Source of the DNA: Pelosinus propionicus DSM 13327 | GTDB taxonomy: Bacteria > Bacillota > Negativicutes > DSM-13327 | DNA: 64,000 bases | Direction of reading: 5' to 3' | NCBI RefSeq assembly: GCF_900114615.1 | Contig: NZ_FOTS01000004.1 | Location: 62,001 to 126,000, forward strand | Shown: positions 26,883-35,221 of the stretch, in pieces | Layout of the letters: each line of letters starts with the position of its first letter | Position numbering within the stretch: position 1 is the stretch's first letter | The notes under the pieces: model-generated | Databases searched by the model: none | Told to the model about the DNA's origin: nothing | What the model saw: only the letters and a program-made list of their open reading frames with translations | Translations under genes and position numbers: made by a program

Positions 26883-27608
26883 TTACTTCTTCTGTAGAGA
26901 AGAAAGGATCTCCACGACTTTATGAATTAATGTCTTATTTAAATATTGACGATTTTTGCAGGTCAAAATATAATGATTCAATTGATTATCGTGAAATAAA
27001 ACGGGTACACTACTATTATGAGCCTTTACATGAACTGCCTCGTTAGTGAATAGGACAATTCCCTCGACCCATACATTAATCCCTTGTTCCTTTAAAAATT
27101 TAGACAGTTTATATACTTGACCTTTTACCTGCTTTACAGGATTGACCATTTTCTTAGAATATTTTCCTCCGCCCCGCCCTACTTTATGCTGCGTCCATTC
27201 CGCATCTTGTGCATCTCCTACAATGTGACCATTGTGATTTTTAACCTCTACTACATATACGCCTTTCATACCTACTATAATCAAATCCGTTTCTTGGCTA
27301 TAATTCTGATACGAAATGCTTACATTAGTAAATACATGATAATCCTCTGGGAGATGCAATGCTTCCACTAAACCAATCGTTTCCCCTTTTGCGCCAAAAC
27401 GAAATATAACTCCACGTCTAATATAATAACTGGATAAAACAATGGCAGTGATCAGCGGCGCTAAATAATACCACTGATTTACCTGTAACTTATGCACGAA
27501 AATTAAGAAAAAAGACATACATACAACTACTAAAAGTACGATCCCTGCAAATAGACTTCGATTGGCTTTTCCAATTAAATTATTTCTCCCCTTATGAAAT
27601 TGAGCCAT
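26883..27608 (-). CDS. Membrane-anchored NERD-domain protein
   Basis: Two hydrophobic segments near the N-terminus (about residues 18-38 and 45-62) are followed by a NERD (nuclease-related) domain with TDLIIVGMKGVYVVEVKNHNG, which carries the Asp and Glu-x-Lys of the nuclease fold. NERD proteins are putative nucleases or DNA-processing proteins. The ATG at 27608 has GGGAG eight bases upstream, giving 241 residues. The frame is open 35 codons further to a GTG at 27713 with no good ribosome-binding site, so a longer product is possible. Confidence 0.8.
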   Translation of the reverse strand: MAQFHKGRNNLIGKANRSLFAGIVLLVVVCMSFFLIFVHKLQVNQWYYLAPLITAIVLSSYYIRRGVIFRFGAKGETIGLVEALHLPEDYHVFTNVSISYQNYSQETDLIIVGMKGVYVVEVKNHNGHIVGDAQDAEWTQHKVGRGGGKYSKKMVNPVKQVKGQVYKLSKFLKEQGINVWVEGIVLFTNEAVHVKAHNSSVPVLFHDNQLNHYILTCKNRQYLNKTLIHKVVEILSSLQKK

Positions 27609-27764
27609 ACCTTTTACTCCCTTATGTTCTCTAGTCTCTGGCTTAGCATCCAATGTTGCTAAACCACCCTCTTTCGCGGACTCAAATGCATGTAACACTT
27701 CATCAGAATCCACTCTTGATTATCCGTACAATCTATAAGGTTACTTATTCTGTTTAAACCCCAA

Positions 27765-27790
27765 AAAACCTCCACACGATCGGAGGTTTT
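27765..27790. terminator. Terminator-like hairpin between divergent genes
   Basis: AAAACCTCC (27765-27773) pairs with GGAGGTTTT (27782-27790), followed by TATTCTTTG. Both flanking genes point away from it, so it may end an unannotated short transcript or attenuate one of the leaders. Confidence 0.6.
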
Positions 27791-27879
27791 ATTCTTTGCA
27801 TTATTTTTAAACAAAATTTCATTTCTTCCGTTAAATCATCTTCTGCAATATAATGTATATATCACTGGAGGCTGACAAC

Positions 27880-28869
27880 ATGTATGAAGATACTGCATTA
27901 AAGGCATATAAGCGCAAAATTCATTGGCAAGTGCTGTTAGTAATTAGTATTGTACTCATCTCTGTTATCAATGTAGCTGGTTTATTCGCCGGTGCCGTTT
28001 TCTACAAAGAATTCTGTGTATTAAATACCCGCACCAGTTTAGAGAGATTCAATCCCCTTAAATCTCGCTTGCAGAGAGGTTTACAAACAAAGAATTGGCA
28101 ATCAATCAATATCCAATCACCTTTTGGCTATTACTTAAAAGGAACATACCTACCTTATGCAGAACCTTCTAGTAAGACAGTCATTATCGTACACGGCATT
28201 GCTGCCAATCGCTTAATGAGCTTATGGTATGTAAATATCTACCTTGATAAAGGATATAATGTGTTAATTTATGACTCAAGAGCCCATGGCGAAAGCGGCG
28301 GTACTTCCACAACATGGGGATTTTATGAAAAATACGATCTTGAAGCATGGGTAGAATGGGTGGCAGACGAACATCCAAAAGGTGTTATTGGTGTACATGG
28401 AATCTCCATGGGAGCAGCGACAGCCCTTATGCAAGCTGAGCTTAATGAATCTTCTAAACAAGTAGATTTTTATATCATCGACAGCGCTTATAGCAATTTA
28501 GAAGACTTGCTAACCAAACAAATTGGTGCCGCTGTAAATTCTCGTAATCCCCTATGGATCAAAACCTTATTAAAATATTCCAGCGCAGTAGCCTATATCC
28601 AAAACCGTTTTTTTTATAAAGATGTATCCCCTATTCACGCGGTTGAAACTGTTACTACACCCATCTTGTATTTACATGGCGAAACAGATCCCCTTGTTCC
28701 TGTAAGTATGTCTCATCAATTATATGACGCTACCAAAGGCTATCGCCAAATCCACACTTTCCCTGACACAGGACATGCCATGGCCATCTTCGACAGTAAA
28801 GTTGAATACCGAAATGTCATAACCCATTTTATTGAAGTAGTGACTGCTATAAAAAAAGAAGCCTCTTAA
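27880..28869 (+). CDS. Membrane-anchored alpha/beta hydrolase
   Basis: A 329-residue serine hydrolase-fold protein. One membrane segment (about 15-38) precedes the hydrolase domain, which has IIVHGIAANR (oxyanion region), the nucleophile elbow GISMGAA, and late LYLHGETDPLVP and DTGHAM motifs holding the acid and histidine. The arrangement resembles B. subtilis YqkD. The substrate is unknown. ATG 27880 follows GGAGG at eight bases; nine upstream codons are excluded. The stop codon lies in the loop of its terminator. Confidence 0.85.
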   Translation: MYEDTALKAYKRKIHWQVLLVISIVLISVINVAGLFAGAVFYKEFCVLNTRTSLERFNPLKSRLQRGLQTKNWQSINIQSPFGYYLKGTYLPYAEPSSKTVIIVHGIAANRLMSLWYVNIYLDKGYNVLIYDSRAHGESGGTSTTWGFYEKYDLEAWVEWVADEHPKGVIGVHGISMGAATALMQAELNESSKQVDFYIIDSAYSNLEDLLTKQIGAAVNSRNPLWIKTLLKYSSAVAYIQNRFFYKDVSPIHAVETVTTPILYLHGETDPLVPVSMSHQLYDATKGYRQIHTFPDTGHAMAIFDSKVEYRNVITHFIEVVTAIKKEAS

Positions 28870-28886
28870 ACTGAGGCTTCTTTTTA
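28857..28886 (+). terminator. Terminator overlapping the hydrolase stop codon
   Basis: GAAGCCTC pairs with GAGGCTTC across a seven-base loop that holds the TAA stop (28867-28869), followed by TTTTTATT. The end of the convergent 43-aa gene overlaps the tail. Confidence 0.85.
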
Positions 28887-29015
28887 TTGTTTATCGAAAT
28901 GATTAGCAATACGTCTTAATGATTTTGCAATATGGTATAGCAGATAAAAGAATCCTGCCGCCGCCGCAATATGGGCCACACCAAAAGCAATACCAAGCGC
29001 TGGATTTCCATGCAT
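28884..29015 (-). CDS. Small single-pass membrane protein, 43 aa
   Basis: ATG 29015 follows GGAGGTG at good spacing and the frame runs 43 codons to TAA. The product starts MHGNPALGIAFGVAHIA, has one hydrophobic helix (about residues 7-27) and a basic amphipathic tail (KSLRRIANHFDKQ). I do not recognise a family. The ribosome-binding site and clean frame support expression. Confidence 0.7.
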   Translation of the reverse strand: MHGNPALGIAFGVAHIAAAAGFFYLLYHIAKSLRRIANHFDKQ

Positions 29016-29179
29016 TATAGTTTCACCTCCAGTTTTACAATACACTCATTATCTCATGCACCTATGACAACCATATGACAATTCTCTCCTTTATAAGAAA
29101 ATCATTACATACTCTATTAAACTTTTTAGTATTACAAAATATACATATATTAACATTTATAGAATTTTAAGTATATTTA

Positions 29180-29219
29180 TTGACTAACTAACAACTTAAT
29201 GTTATTATAGGGTTGTTAG
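29180..29219 (+). promoter_or_regulatory. Promoter and overlapping inverted-repeat operator of dapB
   Basis: TTGACT (29180-29185) and TATTAT (29203-29208) are 17 bases apart, a good sigma-A promoter. CTAACAAC (29188-29195) and GTTGTTAG (29212-29219) form a perfect inverted repeat spanning the spacer, -10 and start site, so a repressor could block it. The regulator is unknown. Confidence 0.7.
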
Positions 29220-29243
29220 TATTATATATGGGGGGCGAATAAA

Positions 29244-30062
29244 GTGAAAATCGCATTAGTAGGATTGGGTAGAACAGGAAAAGTCGTGGCAGAATATCTT
29301 CTTTCGCAGAATGTGCTTAGCATGGTATTGTGTAGACCGAATAGTACTAATGCTAATAAAGATCTTGGCGAAATATTAGGTCGTAATGACACAGGAATTA
29401 TGATCGAGACCAGCGACCATTTAGAAAGAAAGCTATTTCAATATAAGCCAGATATTCTTATTGATTTTTCACGCGCAAGCTTTTTAACCGACAACATTCA
29501 TATCTTAGAAAAGTGCGGCGTAAGTGTAATTACAGCAGTAACTGACTATGACTTTGCGGAATCGGAAAAAATAAAAAACGTAGCACAAAAAGGTAATATT
29601 GGTGTCGTTATGGCTCCTAATATTACATATGGCGTTAATGTATTGATGTTGATGACTGAAATAGCAGCAGAATTAATGAACTCTTATGATTTTGAAATTT
29701 ATGAAGAGCACCATAAGCTGAAAAAAGACAGTCCTTCAGGAACTGCCAAGAAAATTGCTCTGAAAATACAGGAAGGTCTGGATCGCAATGATGAGATTCC
29801 AACTCATGCCGTTCGGGCTGGCGGTATTATTGGAAAGCATAAAGTTCTCATTTGCGGTGAATATGATTCTATTGAAATCTCTCATCAATCCTACTCCAAA
29901 AAAGCCTTTGCTCAAGGTGCTTATAAAGTATCACAATTTCTAATGGGAAAAACGGGTTTTTATGAAATGAGCGATGTTTTTGAACAGGAGAGAGAACAAA
30001 AAAGACAACTCATGGCCTTGCGCAAAATGATGGAAGATATTAATGTTTTGAATTTAGCGTAG
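29244..30062 (+). CDS. dapB: Dihydrodipicolinate reductase (DapB-type)
   Basis: DapB reduces dihydrodipicolinate in the lysine/diaminopimelate pathway; its substrate also feeds spore dipicolinate. Visible features are the NAD(P)-binding VGLGRTGKVV at residues 5-14 (the usual GRMG is GRTG), and the active-site block EEHHKLKKDSPSGTAKK with the catalytic histidines and lysine. The length of 272 residues is near the family norm, with an extended charged C-terminus. GTG 29244 follows GGGGGG. No other dap genes are adjacent, so this may be a second, separately regulated copy. Confidence 0.88.
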   Translation: MKIALVGLGRTGKVVAEYLLSQNVLSMVLCRPNSTNANKDLGEILGRNDTGIMIETSDHLERKLFQYKPDILIDFSRASFLTDNIHILEKCGVSVITAVTDYDFAESEKIKNVAQKGNIGVVMAPNITYGVNVLMLMTEIAAELMNSYDFEIYEEHHKLKKDSPSGTAKKIALKIQEGLDRNDEIPTHAVRAGGIIGKHKVLICGEYDSIEISHQSYSKKAFAQGAYKVSQFLMGKTGFYEMSDVFEQEREQKRQLMALRKMMEDINVLNLA

Positions 30063-30110
30063 AAAATCTGCTATACTATCGTAGTAGATTCATTCTATGG
30101 AGGTGATTTT

Positions 30111-30218
30111 ATGGGAAAAGTATCCCCTAAAAGCAGTTATAAGAACATTAAATCTGCAGAGAAAAGTACAAAGTTCTTTATTGACAAACAGGCACCTAAA
30201 AAGCCGGTAAAAAAATAA
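30111..30218 (+). CDS. Small basic protein, 35 aa
   Basis: ATG 30111 follows GGAGGTGATTTT, the frame is 35 codons, and the product is lysine- and serine-rich (MGKVSPKSSYKNIKS ... KKPVKK). It lies 48 bases after dapB and before a strong terminator, so it may be co-transcribed with dapB. No family recognised. Its size and composition recall minor spore proteins, but nothing proves that. Confidence 0.65.
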   Translation: MGKVSPKSSYKNIKSAEKSTKFFIDKQAPKKPVKK

Positions 30219-30261
30219 TAAGATCTTTGAACCCGTCTTTTTAGACCAGGTATTGCTCAAA

Positions 30262-30303
30262 AAGCTCCTGTAAGAATTTGTTTATGAATTCTTACAGGAG
30301 CTT
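30262..30303 (+). terminator. Terminator after dapB and the 35-aa gene
   Basis: Perfect 17-bp arms (AAGCTCCTGTAAGAATT at 30262-30278 and its complement at 30287-30303) with an eight-base loop. The region 30304-30507 shows nothing else. Confidence 0.75.
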
Positions 30304-30507
30304 CTTACAATCTGCTGGTCCTACATGCATTGTATAATTTTTTTTTCTGACACTGCCATATGTAATGTTATTTTAGGTATAATGCCTATCAGCCCCTCAT
30401 CCTTAATGCAACTGATTACTTGTATCTTATATATCACAGAAATCTTACATATCATATATAATGAAGATCAAACTATTGATGGCATTTCATAACGGAAAAA
30501 GAAAAGA

Positions 30508-30563
30508 TTGACAGCAAAATGTGACTACTTTATAATCTAGTTAACGATCGTTAACTAGATTAT
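30508..30563 (+). promoter_or_regulatory. Sigma-A promoter with 32-bp palindromic TetR operator
   Basis: TTGACA (30508-30513) and TATAAT (30531-30536) are exactly 17 bases apart. A perfect 32-bp palindrome (30532-30563, core GTTAACGATCGTTAAC) starts inside the -10 and covers the start site, ending 15 bases before the TetR ATG. Bound repressor would exclude polymerase, so the operon is very likely autoregulated. Confidence 0.9.
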
Positions 30564-30577
30564 ATGGAGTGATTCAG

Positions 30578-31156
30578 ATGAATACATTGTTTTCCCACGA
30601 CGGCAAAAAGAAAGATATTATTAAATCAGCATTGGATTTATTTGCAGGGAAAGGCTATGATGGTGTTTCTGTAAGAGATATTGCGAAAACAGCAGGAGTC
30701 TCTGAAGCTGCCTTATATAAGCACTTTAAAGGCAAAGAAGATTTAGCGTTATATATATTCAACGCCATTATCCAGAATTACTCTGATCGCCTGCTTCTGT
30801 TAAAAGATCAGCCTCTTAGTTCTATTGATAAGCTTTGTAAAATAGTAGAATACACGTATGATCTATATGAGATGTATCCTGCTGAAATTCGTTTCGCTCT
30901 GCTATCCCAATATTATTTCTGGGATTTATTAAGTAACGAAAATAAGCCTCATATCATCATAAAACGGATCATAGAAGAAGGAATCGCTGCTGGAGAGATT
31001 CACAGGCAAGAAGTTTATTTGTGGATCGCAGTCTATTCAGGAGTCATGTTACAGCCCTTAGCTCAATATCCTTATTTTCATGAAAATCTGCCGGATATAC
31101 AGACACTAAAAAAGAACGTTATCGAAATGGTGCGTAAATTGTTTGCAAGAGAGTAA
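30578..31156 (+). CDS. TetR-family repressor of the lipid operon
   Basis: A 192-residue TetR regulator. The N-terminal HTH is typical: ALDLFAGKGYDGVSVRDIAKTAG and VSEAALYKHFKGKEDL (about residues 15-55). The rest is the helical ligand domain. ATG 30578 lies after GGAG at eight bases; a GTG three codons upstream is excluded. It is the first gene of an operon with the Aas-like and LplT-like genes and lies directly behind a 32-bp palindrome, so it probably responds to an acyl-CoA, fatty acid or lysolipid. Confidence 0.93.
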   Translation: MNTLFSHDGKKKDIIKSALDLFAGKGYDGVSVRDIAKTAGVSEAALYKHFKGKEDLALYIFNAIIQNYSDRLLLLKDQPLSSIDKLCKIVEYTYDLYEMYPAEIRFALLSQYYFWDLLSNENKPHIIIKRIIEEGIAAGEIHRQEVYLWIAVYSGVMLQPLAQYPYFHENLPDIQTLKKNVIEMVRKLFARE

Positions 31157-31205
31157 AAAATGAGCTATTACTGATAATAAAGAATAAATAACAGGGAGCA
31201 AACCA

Positions 31206-33329
31206 ATGCTGAGATATTTATTGAGAATTTTACTTCGCTTACTCTTTAAATCAAAAGTAATCGGTTTTAAGGAGATGCGTTTTGACGGTCCTACAATTGT
31301 ATTACCTAATCATGTATCCTTTTTAGATGCAGTATTCTTATATGCCTATCTGCCCAGTACTATTTGTTATGTAATTAATACAGATATTGCGGAAAAACTG
31401 CGCTTTTATCTCCAATTTATTAATCATATTAAAATTGATCCTTTAAACCCTTACTCATTAAAGAAGATCCTGGGCGTATTAAAAGCCGGCAAGCCCTTAG
31501 TCATTTTTCCTGAAGGACGTATTACCCGTACGGGAAGTTTAATGAAGATTTATAGCGGCATCGGCTTTATCGCCTTCCGGACCAATGCAGCAATTTATCC
31601 AGTGATCTTCTCAGGATTGGAATATTCCAAATTCTCACGAATTCAAGATAAGGTACGCTCTAAATGGTTCCCAGAAGTATTGATGTATGCTGACGAGGTC
31701 ATTCATCTAGAATCTGGCGGAAACAAAAGCATCCGACTGCAGAAACGCGAAATTGGCGACAAAATTCGTACGATTTTGGAAAATACCATGTTCAAGGCTA
31801 AAGAATATACGCAGGTTGAAATCAATTTATTCAATGAATTATTGCTAGCGGGCAAGACTCACGGCATGAACAAGATGATGGCAGAGGACATCAGCGGAAA
31901 GATTACCTATCGAAAAACAATTATCAGCAGCTATGTCTTGGCCAGTGCTTTTCGTACAGCTCTGGCATCAGACAAAAGGGTTGGAGTCTTATTACCCAAT
32001 TCGATCGGTCATGTCGTTGCACTGTTTGCCTTATTTTATCTAAACAAGACACCTGCAATTCTAAACTTTAGCGCAGGTATACAAAACAACTTAGACTGTG
32101 GAGAAACAGCAGGAATCAAAACCATCCTTACCTCTCGTACCTTTGTAGAAAAAGCTAACTTTCAATCCTATATCACCCAGCTGGCTGCTAAATTTACCAT
32201 CCTTTATCTTGAAGATTTAAAAACTACCCTATCGAGTACTGATAAAGCTTCAGGCTTATTCAATTACTTCTTAAGAAAAAAAGCCTCTCCCATTGGCAAT
32301 AAAGAGATCATACTCTTTACCAGCGGCAGTGAAAGCAAGCCTAAAGGGGTTGTATTGCCCCATTCTAGTATCCGGGCTAACCTTCATCAGATCTCATGCG
32401 TTATCGATTATACCCACAGAGATAAAATGCTAAATGCTCTGCCCATGTTTCACTCTTTTGGTCTGACGGCAGGAACGCTGCTGCCCATTATGGAAGGAAT
32501 GGAAGTATTCTTGTATCCCAGCCCTCTCCACTATAAAATGATTCCTGAAATTGCATATGACCGAAATGTTACGATCTTGCTAGGAACCCCAACCTTTCTG
32601 ATGGGATATGGAAAATATGCTCATAACTATGACTTTTATAACGTACGATTTGTTTTGGCTGGCGGAGAAAAACTGAAAGATGATGTGCGCAATCTTTGGA
32701 ATGAAAAATTTGGTATTCGTATTTTTGAAGGCTACGGAACTACAGAAATGTCCCCAGTGCTTAGTTTCAACACACCCATGTTTAATCGCCGTGGAACTGT
32801 CGGTAAATTTCTTCCCGGAATCCAATGGCGATTGGATGCCGTAGAAGGCATTGAAAATGGTGGAAACCTCTTCGTAAAAGGGCCGAATGCTATGAAAGGC
32901 TACCTATTGCATGGCAATGGCTTTGTACCTTCAGAAGAGTGGTATAATTGCGGTGATGTTGTTGCCATTGACAAGGAAGGTTTTATTACCATAAAATCAC
33001 GTTTAAAACGCTTTGCAAAAATTTCCGGCGAGATGATTAGCTTGGATGCTGTTGAAAAGGTTGCGGAAAGCTGCTTTGCTACTGATAAAAATGCAGCAAT
33101 CAGCACTTCTGATACAAGAAAAGGTGAAAAGATCATCTTGTACACACTCTACAAAGATGCGACGAAACAGCTGCTACGAGAATACATCAACCAAAGCGGA
33201 CAAAGTATGCTGGTTATGCCGACCGCATTACGAATTGTTGATACCTTACCCTTGCTGGGAAGCGGTAAGATTGACTATGTAACCTTAAAAGAAATGGCCG
33301 CAAAGGAGCTGGGTAACGTTGAGTCTTAA
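31206..33329 (+). CDS. aas: Aas-type bifunctional lysophospholipid acyltransferase/acyl-ACP synthetase
   Basis: A 707-residue fusion. The N-terminal PlsC-like acyltransferase (about 1-200) has NHVSFLD (Asn35-Asp41) and FPEGRITRTG. The C-terminal AMP-forming synthetase (about 210-700) has LFTSGSESKPKGV and YGTTEMSP. E. coli Aas has the same order and size (719 residues) and reacylates lysophosphatidylethanolamine on the inner membrane, activating fatty acids as acyl-ACP. The next gene is the matching LplT-type transporter and overlaps by 11 bases. ATG 31206 follows GGGAG. Confidence 0.9.
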   Translation: MLRYLLRILLRLLFKSKVIGFKEMRFDGPTIVLPNHVSFLDAVFLYAYLPSTICYVINTDIAEKLRFYLQFINHIKIDPLNPYSLKKILGVLKAGKPLVIFPEGRITRTGSLMKIYSGIGFIAFRTNAAIYPVIFSGLEYSKFSRIQDKVRSKWFPEVLMYADEVIHLESGGNKSIRLQKREIGDKIRTILENTMFKAKEYTQVEINLFNELLLAGKTHGMNKMMAEDISGKITYRKTIISSYVLASAFRTALASDKRVGVLLPNSIGHVVALFALFYLNKTPAILNFSAGIQNNLDCGETAGIKTILTSRTFVEKANFQSYITQLAAKFTILYLEDLKTTLSSTDKASGLFNYFLRKKASPIGNKEIILFTSGSESKPKGVVLPHSSIRANLHQISCVIDYTHRDKMLNALPMFHSFGLTAGTLLPIMEGMEVFLYPSPLHYKMIPEIAYDRNVTILLGTPTFLMGYGKYAHNYDFYNVRFVLAGGEKLKDDVRNLWNEKFGIRIFEGYGTTEMSPVLSFNTPMFNRRGTVGKFLPGIQWRLDAVEGIENGGNLFVKGPNAMKGYLLHGNGFVPSEEWYNCGDVVAIDKEGFITIKSRLKRFAKISGEMISLDAVEKVAESCFATDKNAAISTSDTRKGEKIILYTLYKDATKQLLREYINQSGQSMLVMPTALRIVDTLPLLGSGKIDYVTLKEMAAKELGNVES

Positions 33330-34494
33330 GCCTTCTCCCCTTAACGCCTTGTTCTTAGCTCAATTTATATCTGCCTTTGTTGATAACATGATCTTATTCA
33401 TTGCCTTGGGGATTATCCATAGAGATGGCTATCCTGGCTATTATCTGCCTCTTGTACAAAGCACTTTTTTATTATCTTATATTGTTTTATCTCCCTGGGT
33501 TGGCAGGTTCGCGGATAAAAAAGCAAAATCTCAAGTACTAATGGCGGGTAATGTCATAAAAACATTGGGAATACTCCTTCTTCTTGCCAAATGCGATCCC
33601 GCTTTGAGCTACGGTGTGGTCGGTATTGGTGCCGTCATTTATAGCCCTGCAAAATATGGTATCCTGCCCTTTCTGGCAAGAGGAGAAGATGCCCTCTTGC
33701 GGGCAAACTCCAGCTTAGAAAGCTACACTATTGTAGCTATTCTTACAGGCTCTGTTGCAGGCGGTTATTTATCCGATATATCCATTCCACTATCATTGAT
33801 AGCCTGTATCGTACTTTACGTCATATCCATTGGCGTAAATGCACTTATACCAAAAGATCCTGGCAATAGAGGGATTCAATATCGCAACGCAATTACCGAA
33901 TTTGCTAATGATGCAATTGCCCTGTTTCGCGATAAACAAAGTCATTTTTCTCTGTTAGGTACTGGCTCATTTTGGATGGCATCTGCCGTCTTGCGTATGA
34001 TTATCTTTGCTTGGGTCCCCCTTACCCTTGGCATTAGCAGCAGGATGGACATTAGCATGATTATTGCCGTTACCGGAATTGGAATAGCCATAGGAGCCGT
34101 AATTACTCCTTATCTCATTACCGTGAAAGAGTATCAACGTACTGCATGGTATGGTTTGGGTATGGGACTTTGTATTCTAGCATTTTTATGGGTTACGACT
34201 TTACCCATCGCCATTATCTTCTTACTCTTAATCGGCTGTATGGGAGGTATCTTCATTGTTCCCATGAATGCGTGCCTGCAGCATGTCGGTCATCAAACCA
34301 TAGGAGCAGGCAAGACCATTGCCATCCAAAATTTTGTGGAAAATGGTTTTATGTTTCTCGGGGTATTAGCCTATACTTTTGCTTTAAAATTGGGCATATC
34401 CATTCATACTTCATTGGCGACTGCCGGCATTGTCTTACTAGCTTTTGTTGCCTATTTGATTGTACTAACCTATAAAAAAACTGACACTGACTAA
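33319..34494 (+). CDS. lplT: LplT-like lysophospholipid transporter (MFS)
   Basis: A 391-residue, 12-segment major facilitator protein starting NALFLAQFISAFVDNMILF, like LplT, which flips lysophospholipids inward to Aas. The start is TTG 33319 with GGAG ten bases upstream, inside the end of aas, giving translational coupling. A strong terminator follows directly. The aas-lplT pairing is known from enterobacteria. In a diderm Negativicute it fits inner-leaflet phospholipid repair. Confidence 0.88.
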   Translation: MSLKPSPLNALFLAQFISAFVDNMILFIALGIIHRDGYPGYYLPLVQSTFLLSYIVLSPWVGRFADKKAKSQVLMAGNVIKTLGILLLLAKCDPALSYGVVGIGAVIYSPAKYGILPFLARGEDALLRANSSLESYTIVAILTGSVAGGYLSDISIPLSLIACIVLYVISIGVNALIPKDPGNRGIQYRNAITEFANDAIALFRDKQSHFSLLGTGSFWMASAVLRMIIFAWVPLTLGISSRMDISMIIAVTGIGIAIGAVITPYLITVKEYQRTAWYGLGMGLCILAFLWVTTLPIAIIFLLLIGCMGGIFIVPMNACLQHVGHQTIGAGKTIAIQNFVENGFMFLGVLAYTFALKLGISIHTSLATAGIVLLAFVAYLIVLTYKKTDTD

Positions 34495-34537
34495 AAGCAG
34501 CCCTTCCGAATACTAGATTCGGAGGGGCTGTTTTAAT
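34495..34537 (+). terminator. Terminator of the tetR-aas-lplT operon
   Basis: AAGCAGCCC and CCGAAT pair with ATTCGG and GGGCTGTT, with a T-rich end, starting at the lplT stop. Confidence 0.85.
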
Positions 34538-34646
34538 ATCACAGTAGAAAAGTTATTACGCAAATAAAAAATTATTCTTGGGCATACTACCTGTGCACAG
34601 TTTAATCCCCCTCTATTTCATTACATTTGAAAAACAGGAGATCTCT

Positions 34647-35219
34647 ATGATAAAAGATAAATCAACCTTATTGAAAGTAAGCGTACTCTTTCTAGCCATT
34701 CAGCTCGTACTCATTTTTCAATTAAACAATCTAGGCCAATCCAGCTATGCACGAAGTGTTATGGCAACCACATCGTTTTGGATCTTGTATACCTTTCTAG
34801 AGGCTAGATACGGGTTTTATATGAATACCTATGTGAGAGGTATTATCATCCTCTCCCTACTGTGCGATAGTTTTTTTGGCAGCTATTTAGATTTTTATCA
34901 AACATCCTTTACTTTCGACAAACTCTTGCACATCTTTGGCTCCTATTCCTTCTCCTTATTTGCCTATATCTTAGCGGTTCAATTACTTAGCCATCCTCTC
35001 AGCAGAGCATTTAAATTCATTTTTATTCTATCCCTGGGTCTTAGTATTGGAACTTTTTATGAGATTCTAGAATTTATCACCGATACCATTTCACATCCAA
35101 CTCCAATTAGCCAGCCAAGTCTGCTGGATACGGACCTCGATCTGATTGGTGATTTAATCGGAGCAATGATGGCTGCCATCCATGGAACATATCGGACTTT
35201 TATGAATCATAACTTTTAA
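34647..35219 (+). CDS. DUF2238 membrane protein
   Basis: A 190-residue protein with five or six hydrophobic segments and the family block DKLLHIFGSYSFSLFAY, followed by GTFYEILEF and DTDLDLIGDLIGA. The conserved Asp, His and Glu residues face the membrane. The family (YjdF-like) has no firm function. ATG 34647 follows AGGAG; 23 upstream codons are excluded. It converges on the DUF362 gene with a three-base gap. Confidence 0.8.
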   Translation: MIKDKSTLLKVSVLFLAIQLVLIFQLNNLGQSSYARSVMATTSFWILYTFLEARYGFYMNTYVRGIIILSLLCDSFFGSYLDFYQTSFTFDKLLHIFGSYSFSLFAYILAVQLLSHPLSRAFKFIFILSLGLSIGTFYEILEFITDTISHPTPISQPSLLDTDLDLIGDLIGAMMAAIHGTYRTFMNHNF

Positions 35220-35221
35220 AC

